From positions 62,001 to 126,000 of the forward strand of contig NZ_JABAII010000011.1 of assembly GCF_012641405.1 (NCBI RefSeq): DNA of 64,000 bases, given 5' to 3'. The DNA comes from Rhizobium sp. P40RR-XXII. GTDB taxonomy: Bacteria > Pseudomonadota > Alphaproteobacteria > Rhizobiales > Rhizobiaceae. The notes under the pieces are model-generated. The model was not told the DNA's origin, made no database searches, and saw only the letters and a program-made list of their open reading frames with translations. The position numbers and the translations under genes were made by a program. Shown one piece after another: positions 16,428 through 24,969 of this stretch; the stretch's first letter is position 1; each line of letters begins with the position of its first letter.

Positions 16428-16949
16428 TCAGCGGCTGAGCGCGGCTGCGATGTCGACAGCCACCATCTCGGCAACTTCGCGGGCTGCCCGATCTTCCGAA
16501 TCACGGATCGCGCGCTGCTTGCCGAATTCCTGCGTTGGGAAGTCGACGAGCGATGTTACCGAGCGGCTGCCGGATTTAAGCACCTTTCCGCTAGCTGCTT
16601 CCTTCAGCGTGAAGGACGCAGTCACCGTGGTGCGACCAGCTGCCGACGTACTGGACGACGGCAGATAGAGAACGCCTCCCGTACCCGAGGCGACACTGAG
16701 GTCGACGGTATATTTCGGCGTCTTCGTTTCACCGGCGCCTCGACCTGCAATGAAGATCAGCTGATTGCGGACCTGCAGGCCGACGCGTGAGTTGGCGTCG
16801 GAGAAGGCAACTTCGGAAAGTTTCTGCGTAACACCCGTGCTGACGGCGTAGAGCGGCCGAACCTGGCAGGAGGACAGAAGACCGGTAACGGCCACAAGAG
16901 AGGCGACGCCGGCGATGCGGGCGAACTTGAAAAAACTATCAGACGACAA
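16428..16949 (-). CDS. lptE: LPS-assembly lipoprotein LptE
   Basis: LptE plugs the LptD outer-membrane pore and helps deliver LPS to the cell surface. The N-terminus FFKFARIAGVASLVAVTGLLSSCQVRPLY is a lipoprotein signal with lipobox LSSC, so C28 would be lipidated. VRPLY right after the cysteine is typical of alphaproteobacterial LptE. The body (173 residues) is beta-rich with low complexity. It overlaps the leuS end by 11 bases and precedes holA by 13, the usual order in Rhizobium. Confidence 0.88.
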   Translation of the reverse strand: MSSDSFFKFARIAGVASLVAVTGLLSSCQVRPLYAVSTGVTQKLSEVAFSDANSRVGLQVRNQLIFIAGRGAGETKTPKYTVDLSVASGTGGVLYLPSSSTSAAGRTTVTASFTLKEAASGKVLKSGSRSVTSLVDFPTQEFGKQRAIRDSEDRAAREVAEMVAVDIAAALSR

Positions 16950-19569
16950 TGTTTACGATCCTCTGTGGAACGACGATGATCTTCTTTGGCGCCTGACCAT
17001 TCAATGCGCTCGTAACGGCATCCAGGGCGAGCACGGCTTGTTGCACGGCATTCTGATCCGCATCGCGCGCGATTGTCAATTCAGCGCGCTTCTTGCCGTT
17101 GACCTGAACGGGATAGACGATCTCGTTCTCGATGACGAGCACTTCGTCATAGGCAGGCCACGCGCTGGTAGCGATCATATTGACGTTGCCAAGCACTGCC
17201 GAGCATTCTTCAGCCAGGTGCGGCGTAATCGGTGCAACGAGCGCAATCAGGATTTCGACGGCTTCGCGAACGGCCGAACGATAAGAAACATCGGCCTGGC
17301 CGGTTGCGACCCTGCTCAGCGGTGCCGCCAGCGCATTGACGAATTCATAGATGCGCGCCACGGCCTTGTTGAAGGCGAGCTTGTCGTAGTCACCTTGAAC
17401 CGCCTTCAGCGTGCGATGGGCGATCTGCGAAATCGCCAGCGCATCGCCCTCCTTAGCCGGAGTCGATTCGACCATCTTCAGAGCTTCGGCCGCTTCGGAG
17501 ACCAGGCGCCACATGCGTTGCGTGAAACGATGCGCGCCTTCGACGCCTGCTTCCGACCAGATCACATCGCGATCGGGCGGCGAATCGGAGAGCACGAAGA
17601 AGCGTGCGGTATCGGCACCATAGGAGGCGATGATGTCATCGGGATCGACGACGTTCTTCTTCGACTTCGACATCTTCTCAATCGAGCCGATGGCAATGTC
17701 CTCGCCATTCGACAGCAGGGTGGCGCGGCGCTGACCGTCCACCTCCTCGATGCGGATATCGGCCGGCGACACCCATTCGCGCGTCAAACCACTACCGCGG
17801 CTATAGGTCTCGTGCACCACCATCCCTTGCGTGAACAGGCCCTTGAAGGGTTCCTTCACGTCGAGATGGCCGGTCTCGCGCATGGCGCGGGTGAAGAAGC
17901 GCGAATAAAGCAGATGCAGGATCGCGTGCTCGATGCCGCCGATATACTGGTCGACGGGCAGCCAGTGGTTGGCGGCCTTCTGATCCGTCGGCTGGCTTTC
18001 CCAGGGCGCGGTGAAGCGGGCGAAATACCAGCTGGAATCGACGAAAGTATCCATCGTATCGGTTTCACGGCGCGCATCCTTGTCGCATTGCGGGCAGGCA
18101 ACATGCCGCCAGGTGGCGTGCCGGTCGAGTGGGTTGCCCGGCTGGTCGAAGGTGACGTCGTCGGGCAGCTTGACCGGCAGGTCCTTTTTCGGCACGGGCA
18201 GCACGCCGCAATCGTCGCAATGAATGACAGGGATCGGGCAGCCCCAGTAGCGCTGGCGGGAAATGCCCCAATCACGCAGGCGGAAATTCACCTTGCGTTC
18301 GGCTTGCGGCGCATTGCCGAGGCTCGTTTCCGAGAGCTTCGTCGCCACCGTCTCGAAGCCTTCCCCGGTGCTCAGGCCGTCGAGGAAACGGGAATTAATC
18401 ATGACGCCATCGCCGTCATAGGCGGTGTCGCCAACACTGAAACTTGCGGCGTCGCCATCCTGCGGCATGACGACAGGCACAACGGGCAGGCCGTATTTGC
18501 GAGCAAAATCCAGGTCGCGCTGGTCGCCGGACGGGCAGCCGAAAATGGCGCCCGTGCCATAGTCCATCAGCACGAAATTGGCGACGTAGACGGGCAATTC
18601 CCAGGATGGATCGAAGGGATGGCGAACCCGAATACCGGTATCCATGCCCTTCTTTTCCGCCGTTTCCAAGGCAGCCAGCGAGGTGCCGGCGCGCCGGCAC
18701 TCCTCGCAGAAGGACTCGATCGCAGGATCTTTGGCGGCCGCTTCCTTGGCCAGCGGGTGGTCGGCGGAGATCGCCAGGAAGGACGCGCCGAACAGCGTGT
18801 CCGGGCGCGTCGTATAGACCGTGATCTCGCGATCGCTATTGGGAGCGGTTTCCGGCACAATCTCCCAGCGAACGGTAAGGCCCTCCGACCGGCCGATCCA
18901 ATTCTTCTGCATCAACCGCACTTTTTCCGGCCAATGGTCGAGCGTGTCCAGGGCATCAAGCAGTTCCTGGCTGAATTCGGTGATCTTGAAGAACCATTGC
19001 GTCAGTTCGCGCTGTTCCACGAGCGCACCGGAGCGCCAGCCGCGACCGTCGATGACCTGCTCGTTGGCGAGAACGGTATTGTCGACCGGGTCCCAATTGA
19101 CCTTGGACTTCTTGCGATAGACCAGGCCTTTCTCCATCATGTCGATGAAGAGCATCTGCTGACGGTGATAGTAATCGACATCACAAGTTGCGAACTCGCG
19201 GCTCCAGTCGAGCGACAGGCCCATGGCCTTCAGCTGGGTGCGCATCGAGGCGATGTTCTGGTAGGTCCATTCTTTCGGATGCACCTTGTTGTCGCGCGCG
19301 GCATTTTCCGCCGGCATCCCGAAGGCGTCCCAGCCCATCGGGTGCAGCACGTTGTAGCCGCGGGCGCGCTTATAGCGGGCGACGACATCGCCCATGGCGT
19401 AGTTGCGCACATGACCCATATGGATGCGGCCCGACGGATAAGGAAACATCTCTAGAACGTAGTATTTCTCGCGCGGATCATCATTGTCGGTCACGAAGAC
19501 CTCGTCTTCGTTCCATTTCTGCTGCCAGCGGGGCTCGGCGTCGCGCGGATTATAACGTTCGGTCGTCAT
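16939..19569 (-). CDS. leuS: Leucyl-tRNA synthetase
   Basis: LeuS charges tRNA-Leu in the cytosol. The class I HIGH motif appears as PSGRIHMGHVRNY (about 45-57) and KMSKS as EKMSKSKKNVVDPDD near residue 640. Between them lie the zinc-binding CPQCDKDARRETDTMDTFVDSSWYF region and the editing domain with TTRPDTLFGASFLAISADHPLA. The 876-residue length is normal. A long open frame on the opposite strand (16915-19455) is a GC-rich shadow, not a gene. Confidence 0.97.
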   Translation of the reverse strand: MTTERYNPRDAEPRWQQKWNEDEVFVTDNDDPREKYYVLEMFPYPSGRIHMGHVRNYAMGDVVARYKRARGYNVLHPMGWDAFGMPAENAARDNKVHPKEWTYQNIASMRTQLKAMGLSLDWSREFATCDVDYYHRQQMLFIDMMEKGLVYRKKSKVNWDPVDNTVLANEQVIDGRGWRSGALVEQRELTQWFFKITEFSQELLDALDTLDHWPEKVRLMQKNWIGRSEGLTVRWEIVPETAPNSDREITVYTTRPDTLFGASFLAISADHPLAKEAAAKDPAIESFCEECRRAGTSLAALETAEKKGMDTGIRVRHPFDPSWELPVYVANFVLMDYGTGAIFGCPSGDQRDLDFARKYGLPVVPVVMPQDGDAASFSVGDTAYDGDGVMINSRFLDGLSTGEGFETVATKLSETSLGNAPQAERKVNFRLRDWGISRQRYWGCPIPVIHCDDCGVLPVPKKDLPVKLPDDVTFDQPGNPLDRHATWRHVACPQCDKDARRETDTMDTFVDSSWYFARFTAPWESQPTDQKAANHWLPVDQYIGGIEHAILHLLYSRFFTRAMRETGHLDVKEPFKGLFTQGMVVHETYSRGSGLTREWVSPADIRIEEVDGQRRATLLSNGEDIAIGSIEKMSKSKKNVVDPDDIIASYGADTARFFVLSDSPPDRDVIWSEAGVEGAHRFTQRMWRLVSEAAEALKMVESTPAKEGDALAISQIAHRTLKAVQGDYDKLAFNKAVARIYEFVNALAAPLSRVATGQADVSYRSAVREAVEILIALVAPITPHLAEECSAVLGNVNMIATSAWPAYDEVLVIENEIVYPVQVNGKKRAELTIARDADQNAVQQAVLALDAVTSALNGQAPKKIIVVPQRIVNIVV

Positions 19570-19770
19570 CTGATCTTGTATTCCGGAAAATCATGGGGAG
19601 TTAGGGGGTGACCTTCACCACGAAACTACCCAAGCGTCAAGTTTAGCAGTTGCAGCAAGTGCCTTATCTTGCAAAGCAAAGCCGGATTCGGGCGTATTCG
19701 CCCTTGGCAAAACCCGCCTGCCTCATTACTGCAAAGTCTAAGAAGCAAGCGAAGATATCGAGGCGAAAAG

Positions 19771-20430
19771 ATGGAACTTCAAGAGCGCCTGAACGAAGTT
19801 CGTTCCCATATCGCGGCTGCCGAGCGTCAGGCCGGCAAAGCTACCGGCTCCGTGCAGCTCGTTGCCGTTTCCAAGACTTTCGATGCCGATCAGATCCGCC
19901 CGGCGATTTCGGCCGGCCAGCGGGTGTTCGGTGAGAACCGCGTGCAGGAAAGCCAGGGCAAATGGCCGGAGCTGAAGGCTGAAACGCCTGACATCGAGCT
20001 GCATCTGATCGGGCCGCTGCAATCGAACAAGGCCGCGGAGGCCGTGGCGCTGTTCGATGTCATCGAGACGATCGACCGGGAAAAGATCGCGCGCACCATC
20101 GCCGACGAAATGAAGCGGCAGGGCAAGACTTTGCGCCTCTATGTGCAGGTCAATACCGGGCTGGAACCGCAAAAGGCGGGTATCGCGCCCGACGATACGG
20201 CCGATTTCGTCGATTTTTGCCGCAAGGAGCTCGGTCTTTCGGTCGAGGGCCTGATGTGCATTCCGCCGGCAGACGAAAATCCGGGCCCGCATTTTGCCCT
20301 GCTTGCAAAGCTGGCCAAGCAGGCCGGCGTCGAAAAGCTCTCCATGGGCATGTCGAGCGATTACGAAACCGCCGTCGCCTTCGGCGCGACCAGCGTTCGC
20401 GTCGGCTCTGCGATTTTCGGGGCGCGATAA
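19771..20430 (+). CDS. YggS family pyridoxal phosphate-binding protein
   Basis: The YggS/PLPBP family binds PLP and helps keep vitamin B6 and amino-acid pools balanced; no catalysis is known. The PLP lysine sits in LVAVSKTFDADQIRPAI (residues 30-46 or so), followed by FGENRVQE, ELHLIGPLQSNK, VQVNTG, GLMCIPP and LSMGMSSDYETAVAFGATSVRVGSAIFG. The start at ATG 19771 (MELQERLNEVRSHIA) gives 219 residues, the family length. A 34-residue upstream extension to 19669 shows no similarity. The 200 bp before it, up to leuS, show no recognised feature. Confidence 0.93.
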   Translation: MELQERLNEVRSHIAAAERQAGKATGSVQLVAVSKTFDADQIRPAISAGQRVFGENRVQESQGKWPELKAETPDIELHLIGPLQSNKAAEAVALFDVIETIDREKIARTIADEMKRQGKTLRLYVQVNTGLEPQKAGIAPDDTADFVDFCRKELGLSVEGLMCIPPADENPGPHFALLAKLAKQAGVEKLSMGMSSDYETAVAFGATSVRVGSAIFGAR

Positions 20431-20476
20431 ATTCTGCCAAAAATAAGCGTGCCGAAAGCCCTTGGCGCGCGCTCAC

Positions 20477-20540
20477 CCTCGTGGTTCGCGAGGCTTCGGC
20501 CCCTCGACAGGCTCGGGAGCCTGCGCACCTTACCACGAGG
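20477..20540. repeat. Palindromic intergenic repeat, copy 1 (CCTCGTGGT...ACCACGAGG)
   Basis: CCTCGTGGT (20477-20485) and ACCACGAGG (20532-20540) are exact inverted arms, enclosing a core with CTCGACAGGCTCGGGAG. A copy with the same outer arms and a similar core lies at 46101-46161, and the core alone recurs at 49244-49264. This points to a dispersed repeat family rather than a simple terminator. Confidence 0.75.
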
Positions 20541-20593
20541 CGCGCAGCCTCGAAGTGCAAGGATGGCCCGGACCTTCCGGCTAACAAAAGCCA

Positions 20594-20624
20594 ACAAAAA
20601 AGCCCCGGTTTCGGCCGAGGCTTT
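20594..20624 (-). terminator. Terminator of trcR
   Basis: AAAGCC (20599-20604) pairs with GGCTTT (20619-20624) through a GC-rich inner stem. On the minus strand the hairpin is followed by TTTTTTGTTGG, so it ends trcR transcription; it may also stop yggS readthrough from the other side. Confidence 0.75.
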
Positions 20625-20649
20625 GTAACAAGGTCCGCTATGCCGGATC

Positions 20650-21357
20650 TTAGAACTGATCGTCGTCCTCGTCGTCGCGGCTGGTCGACTTCAGCGACTT
20701 CAGCTTGGCGAAAACGGCGTCGGCGTCGATTTCCTTTTCCTTCTCTTCTTCACGCTCATAGCTGAAGCCGAGCTTTTCGGTTTCCTGGGCCGGCTGCAGG
20801 GTTGCGCCGAGTTCGGCGGCGGTCGGCAGCGGACGGCCCTTGGCGGCCTTTTCGACTTCCATGTCGAGGTCGATCTGGCTGCAGAGGCCGAGGGTGACCG
20901 GGTCCATCGGCGCCAGGTTGGCAGAGTTCCAATGGGTGCGGTCGCGAATCTGCTCGATGGTCGACTTGGTGGTGCCGACCAGGCGAGAAATCTGCGCGTC
21001 CTTCAGTTCCGGATGGTTTCGCACCAGCCAGAGGATGGCGTTCGGGCGATCCTGACGCTTGGAAACCGGCGTGTAGCGCGGGCCGCGGCGCTTGGATTCA
21101 GGCACGCGGACCTTCGGCTCGGAAAGCTTCAGCTTGTGGTTCGGGTTGGCTTCGGCGCGGGCGATTTCATCGCGCGTCAGCTGACCGGTCGAGATCGGGT
21201 CGAGGCCCTTGATGCCCTGTGCAGCTTCGCCATCGGCAATGGCCTTCACTTCGAGCGGATGCAGCTTGCAGAATTGCGCGATCTGGTCGAATGACAAGGC
21301 TGTATTGTCGACAAGCCAGATGGCGGTTGCCTTCGGCATGAGCAATTGTTGAGCCAT
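20650..21357 (-). CDS. trcR: Cell cycle transcriptional regulator TrcR (DUF1013)
   Basis: The 235-residue protein begins MAQQLLMPKATAIWLVDNTALSFDQIAQFC and has two helix-turn-helix-like segments, ALSFDQIAQFCKLHPLEVKAI (about 20-40) and DAQISRLVGTTKSTIEQIRDRTHW (about 120-143). This is the DUF1013 family, called TrcR after the Caulobacter cell-cycle regulator. The acidic tail ends STSRDDEDDDQF. It lies opposite yggS and divergent from acsA across 225 bp. The DNA target is unknown to me. Confidence 0.85.
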   Translation of the reverse strand: MAQQLLMPKATAIWLVDNTALSFDQIAQFCKLHPLEVKAIADGEAAQGIKGLDPISTGQLTRDEIARAEANPNHKLKLSEPKVRVPESKRRGPRYTPVSKRQDRPNAILWLVRNHPELKDAQISRLVGTTKSTIEQIRDRTHWNSANLAPMDPVTLGLCSQIDLDMEVEKAAKGRPLPTAAELGATLQPAQETEKLGFSYEREEEKEKEIDADAVFAKLKSLKSTSRDDEDDDQF

Positions 21358-21582
21358 GGATATAGTCCTTCTGTCAGTCCGCGCCGGTGTCGCGGTCCGG
21401 GGTGTAACACCTCAATGTCCGGGAAATACGGCCCTATATAGCGATAGTGTCGCGGAATTGCAATTCTTTGCGCATGAAATGCACTTTGTCCAATTGCTGT
21501 CGTAGTTTGACCTGCTATTGATTGCGCGGAAAGAGCACTCGAATTTGCAAATTGGAGTGCCAACTGAATTGAGGAGGAGAGA

Positions 21583-23541
21583 ATGTCGGAGAAGGTTCAT
21601 CCGGTGACGAAGCCGGTGAAGGCGCGTGCTTTGATCGATGCGGCGAAGTACCGGAAATGGTATGAGCAGAGCGTCGAGGATCCCGACAAGTTCTGGGGCA
21701 AGCACGGCAAGCGCATTGACTGGTTCAAGCCCTATACCAAGGTGAAGAACACGTCGTTCACCGGTAAGGTCTCGATCAAGTGGTTCGAGGACGGCGTCAC
21801 CAATGTTTCCTATAATTGCATCGACCGGCATCTGAAGAAGCACGGCGATCGCGTCGCCTTCATCTGGGAGGGCGACAATCCCTATCTCGACAAGAAGATC
21901 ACCTATAACGAGCTCTACGAGCAGGTCTGCCGGCTGGCGAATGTGTTGAAGAAGCACGGCGTCAAGAAGGGTGACCGCGTCACCATCTACATGCCGATGA
22001 TCCCGGAGGCGGCTTACGCGATGCTGGCCTGCGCCCGCATCGGCGCGGTGCATTCGGTTGTCTTCGGCGGCTTTTCGCCGGAAGCGCTCGCCGGCCGCAT
22101 CGTCGATTGCCAGTCGACCTTCGTCATCACCTGCGACGAAGGCGTCCGCGGCGGCAAGTCGATCCCGCTGAAGGACAATACCGATACGGCAATCAAGATT
22201 GCCGCCAAGCAGAAGGTCGCGGTCAAGAATGTGCTGGTGGTGCGCCGCACCGGCGGCAAGGTTGCCTGGGAGCCCGGCCGCGATCTCTGGTACCACGAGG
22301 AAATCGCCAGGGTGAAGGCCGATTGCCCGCCGGTAAAGATGAAGGCGGAAGATCCGCTGTTCATTCTCTATACCTCCGGCTCGACCGGCAAGCCGAAGGG
22401 CGTGCTGCACACGACGGCCGGCTATCTCGTCTATGTGGCGATGACGCATGAATATGTGTTCGACTATCACCCCGGCGATATCTACTGGTGCACGGCCGAT
22501 GTCGGCTGGGTGACCGGCCATTCCTATATCGTCTACGGCCCGCTCGCCAACGCCGCGACCTCACTGATGTTCGAAGGCGTGCCGAACTATCCCGACCAGG
22601 GCCGGTTCTGGGATGTCATCGACAAGCACAAGGTCAACATATTCTATACCGCGCCGACGGCGATCCGCTCGCTGATGGGGGCCGGCGATCAGTTCGTCAA
22701 GCGCGCCTCGCGCTCCAGCCTGCGCATCCTCGGCACGGTCGGCGAGCCGATCAATCCGGAAGCCTGGGAATGGTATTACAAGGTGGTCGGCGACAGCCAC
22801 TGCCCGATCGTCGATACCTGGTGGCAGACGGAGACCGGCGGCCACATGATCACGCCGCTTCCGGGTGCGACCGACCTGAAGCCCGGCTCGGCCACCCTGC
22901 CCTTCTTCGGCGTGCAACCGGAGTTGGTCGACAATGAGGGCAATGTGCTGGAAGGGGCCGCCGACGGCAATCTCGTCATTGCCGATAGCTGGCCGGGGCA
23001 GATGCGCACGGTCTATGGCGACCATGAGCGCTTCATCCAGACCTACTTCTCCACCTACAAGGGCAAGTACTTCACCGGCGACGGCTGCCGCCGCGACGAG
23101 GACGGCTATTACTGGATCACCGGCCGCGTCGACGACGTGCTGAACGTCTCGGGCCATCGCCTCGGCACGGCGGAGGTGGAATCGGCGCTGGTGTCGCACA
23201 GCCACGTGTCGGAGGCGGCAGTGGTCGGCTATCCGCATTCTATCAAGGGCCAGGGCATCTATTGCTATGTGACGCTGATGGTCGGCCAGGAAGGCTCGGA
23301 TGCGCTGCGGCAGGAGCTGGTGAAGCATGTGCGCGCCGAAATCGGCCCGATCGCCTCGCCCGACAAGATCCAGTTCACCCCCGGCCTGCCGAAAACCCGC
23401 TCGGGCAAGATCATGCGCCGCATCCTGCGCAAGATCGCCGAGGACGATTTCGGCGCACTCGGCGATACCTCGACGCTCGCCGACCCCGCCGTCGTCGACG
23501 ATCTCATCGCAAACCGGCAGAACAAGCCCGATGCGGCGTAA
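21583..23541 (+). CDS. acsA: Acetyl-CoA synthetase
   Basis: AcsA activates acetate to acetyl-CoA by way of acetyl-AMP. The 652-residue length and the P-loop YTSGSTGKPKGV (about 265-276) are typical. Other motifs are DTWWQTETGG, the hinge region YYWITGRVDDVLNVSGHRLGTAE, and KTRSGKIMRRILRKIA near the C-terminus, whose lysine is the one acetylated in this family to shut the enzyme off. GAGGAGGAG lies just before the ATG. It diverges from trcR. No acetylation-control gene is adjacent. Confidence 0.97.
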   Translation: MSEKVHPVTKPVKARALIDAAKYRKWYEQSVEDPDKFWGKHGKRIDWFKPYTKVKNTSFTGKVSIKWFEDGVTNVSYNCIDRHLKKHGDRVAFIWEGDNPYLDKKITYNELYEQVCRLANVLKKHGVKKGDRVTIYMPMIPEAAYAMLACARIGAVHSVVFGGFSPEALAGRIVDCQSTFVITCDEGVRGGKSIPLKDNTDTAIKIAAKQKVAVKNVLVVRRTGGKVAWEPGRDLWYHEEIARVKADCPPVKMKAEDPLFILYTSGSTGKPKGVLHTTAGYLVYVAMTHEYVFDYHPGDIYWCTADVGWVTGHSYIVYGPLANAATSLMFEGVPNYPDQGRFWDVIDKHKVNIFYTAPTAIRSLMGAGDQFVKRASRSSLRILGTVGEPINPEAWEWYYKVVGDSHCPIVDTWWQTETGGHMITPLPGATDLKPGSATLPFFGVQPELVDNEGNVLEGAADGNLVIADSWPGQMRTVYGDHERFIQTYFSTYKGKYFTGDGCRRDEDGYYWITGRVDDVLNVSGHRLGTAEVESALVSHSHVSEAAVVGYPHSIKGQGIYCYVTLMVGQEGSDALRQELVKHVRAEIGPIASPDKIQFTPGLPKTRSGKIMRRILRKIAEDDFGALGDTSTLADPAVVDDLIANRQNKPDAA

Positions 23542-23571
23542 GTCGAGCCAGGGGCATTAGGCCATTCGATA

Positions 23572-23603
23572 TTAGGCGGGAGCGTGGCTCTCGCCTAAGT
23601 TTC
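23572..23603 (+). terminator. Probable terminator after acsA
   Basis: TTAGGCG (23572-23578) pairs with CGCCTAA (23592-23598), followed by GTTTCTC. The short T run makes it moderate. It fills the gap between the convergent acsA and hydrolase genes. Confidence 0.5.
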
Positions 23604-24596
23604 TCATCTCACAGTGCTGAAAAAAGCAATTGCCATTTGGGCGACATGGTTGTGCACGTTTTCTCGCACCAAGCCGGCAATGTCGGTAAAGATTGCTGGT
23701 GAGGCCTCCAGGCCCCGCTGTGTGGGCTCCGGCAAAAAACTATAGTGGCCCACTCCGCCGCTCATGATTTCAAGGGAGCTGGGGCGCACATTTTTGTGGA
23801 GCCATGTGCAGCATTCGTGAGCCGGGGCTATGACATCGGCGTCGCCGCCAATAATCTTAACGGGTGCTGTTATTTCTTCGAGACTTTCCCTGGCAAAGCC
23901 GAGAACCGATCGACCTGGTGCGATCGCCAAAGCGGCTTTCAATCTGTCATCCTTGAAGCTATCTCGTCGTCGATTCCATGATTCCAGGAACATGCCGTCG
24001 AGGAGAAGCGAAGGAATGTAATCCGCCAAATCAGGGAATTCTTTCGGACCTCGTATCGGGCTCTTTCGAGGGTTATCCGGCTCGAACTGAGAATAGGCAA
24101 CGCGCGCGCCGACGAGCAGCATCGCGGTGTAGGCGCCGGCGGAGAAGCCCGCCACGTAGGCCTGGTCTTCGACGACCCCTCCCAAAACCTCTCTCCAGTC
24201 ATCGGCATTGAGCAAGGCGGTCAGATCGGCCGCTCGCTCCCAGAGACAGAGAAACCCCTCGGCTCTGTATGGTTCTGAACCTGTATGGCCGTGATGGTCG
24301 AGGCCCAAGGCCACAAAGCCGGCCTGCGCCAAGCGGTGTCCGAGCCATTCCAGTCCGATGGCAAGGCCGCCTGACCCATGCGACAGCAGCACCAGGGGAT
24401 GCGAACCCGTAGACTTTTTCATTGGTGCGTTGGGCGCGACTGGCTTTTGCTTGAACCAAGTCGGCGAGGGCGCAATTTCGACTGCATTATCATCGGCCGG
24501 ATACCACGCGCACCAAGCCAAAGGGCGGCGGCCCGTACTGCTCCAGTTTGCGCGCTTCCTATCAAAGGACAGACCTTGAGAGAAACCTACAGGCAT
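23604..24596 (-). CDS. Alpha/beta hydrolase, dienelactone-hydrolase-like
   Basis: The 330-residue protein has the alpha/beta-hydrolase order: HPLVLLSHGSGG (oxyanion loop, about 66-77), FVALGLDHHGHTG, YVAGFSAGAYTAML with the nucleophile serine in GFSAG (about 150), IIGGDADVIAP as the acid segment, and GVGHYSFLP as the histidine segment. The opening WSSTGRRPLAWCAWYPA resembles predicted dienelactone hydrolases and lipoprotein-like hydrolases. Substrate unknown. It is a single gene converging on acsA, and its codon use appears less GC-biased than its neighbours, so it may be an accessory acquisition. Confidence 0.75.
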   Translation of the reverse strand: MPVGFSQGLSFDRKRANWSSTGRRPLAWCAWYPADDNAVEIAPSPTWFKQKPVAPNAPMKKSTGSHPLVLLSHGSGGLAIGLEWLGHRLAQAGFVALGLDHHGHTGSEPYRAEGFLCLWERAADLTALLNADDWREVLGGVVEDQAYVAGFSAGAYTAMLLVGARVAYSQFEPDNPRKSPIRGPKEFPDLADYIPSLLLDGMFLESWNRRRDSFKDDRLKAALAIAPGRSVLGFARESLEEITAPVKIIGGDADVIAPAHECCTWLHKNVRPSSLEIMSGGVGHYSFLPEPTQRGLEASPAIFTDIAGLVRENVHNHVAQMAIAFFSTVR

Positions 24597-24633
24597 TATT
24601 CTCTCATCGAATGACGGTTAACCTATGTCCATC

Positions 24634-24861
24634 TCAAAAATCGATCGCGCGACCGTTGATCTCCCAGTCGCCGAAGCGGGCGGGGTCGGCACCGCCGCGG
24701 CCACCGATTTCGGGGGGTAGTTGGGCCTGTGCTTGAGCTTCCTGCGCCTGGCGGCGTTCCTCGGCTTCGGCAAGCGCGCGCTTAGCGGCGGGCGAGAGCG
24801 GCTTGCGAGTGATTTCACCGGTTTCGGTGTCGAGTTTATTGTCGTTATCGGCTGTCTGCAT
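24634..24861 (-). CDS. Succinate dehydrogenase assembly factor 4-like protein (DUF1674)
   Basis: The 75-residue protein ends GGRGGADPARFGDWEINGRAIDF, the hallmark of the SDHAF4/DUF1674 family (consensus GPxxPEPTRYGDWExxGRxxDF). The middle (LSPAAKRALAEAEERRQAQ) is a charged helix. In mitochondria SDHAF4 protects and helps insert the flavinylated SDH subunit; a similar bacterial role is inference. The start chosen is ATG at 24861 (MQTADNDNKLD). The longer open frame running to 25761 is antisense to htpX and was rejected. It diverges from htpX. Confidence 0.8.
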   Translation of the reverse strand: MQTADNDNKLDTETGEITRKPLSPAAKRALAEAEERRQAQEAQAQAQLPPEIGGRGGADPARFGDWEINGRAIDF

Positions 24862-24969
24862 GGTCTGATCGGCCCGGAACCGTTGAATTAAGCGGATGAA
24901 TAGCCAAATCATAGTGCGTCCGGCCGCAAAGAAAAAGGTTCGGACGACAGATGTGTTGGAGACCTCTCG

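Noticed and set aside
16915..19455. 846-residue open frame on the plus strand opposite leuS
   Set aside because: It is antisense to a clear leucyl-tRNA synthetase, is rich in arginine, aspartate and histidine, and has no recognisable motif; GC-rich coding strands often leave such open shadows.
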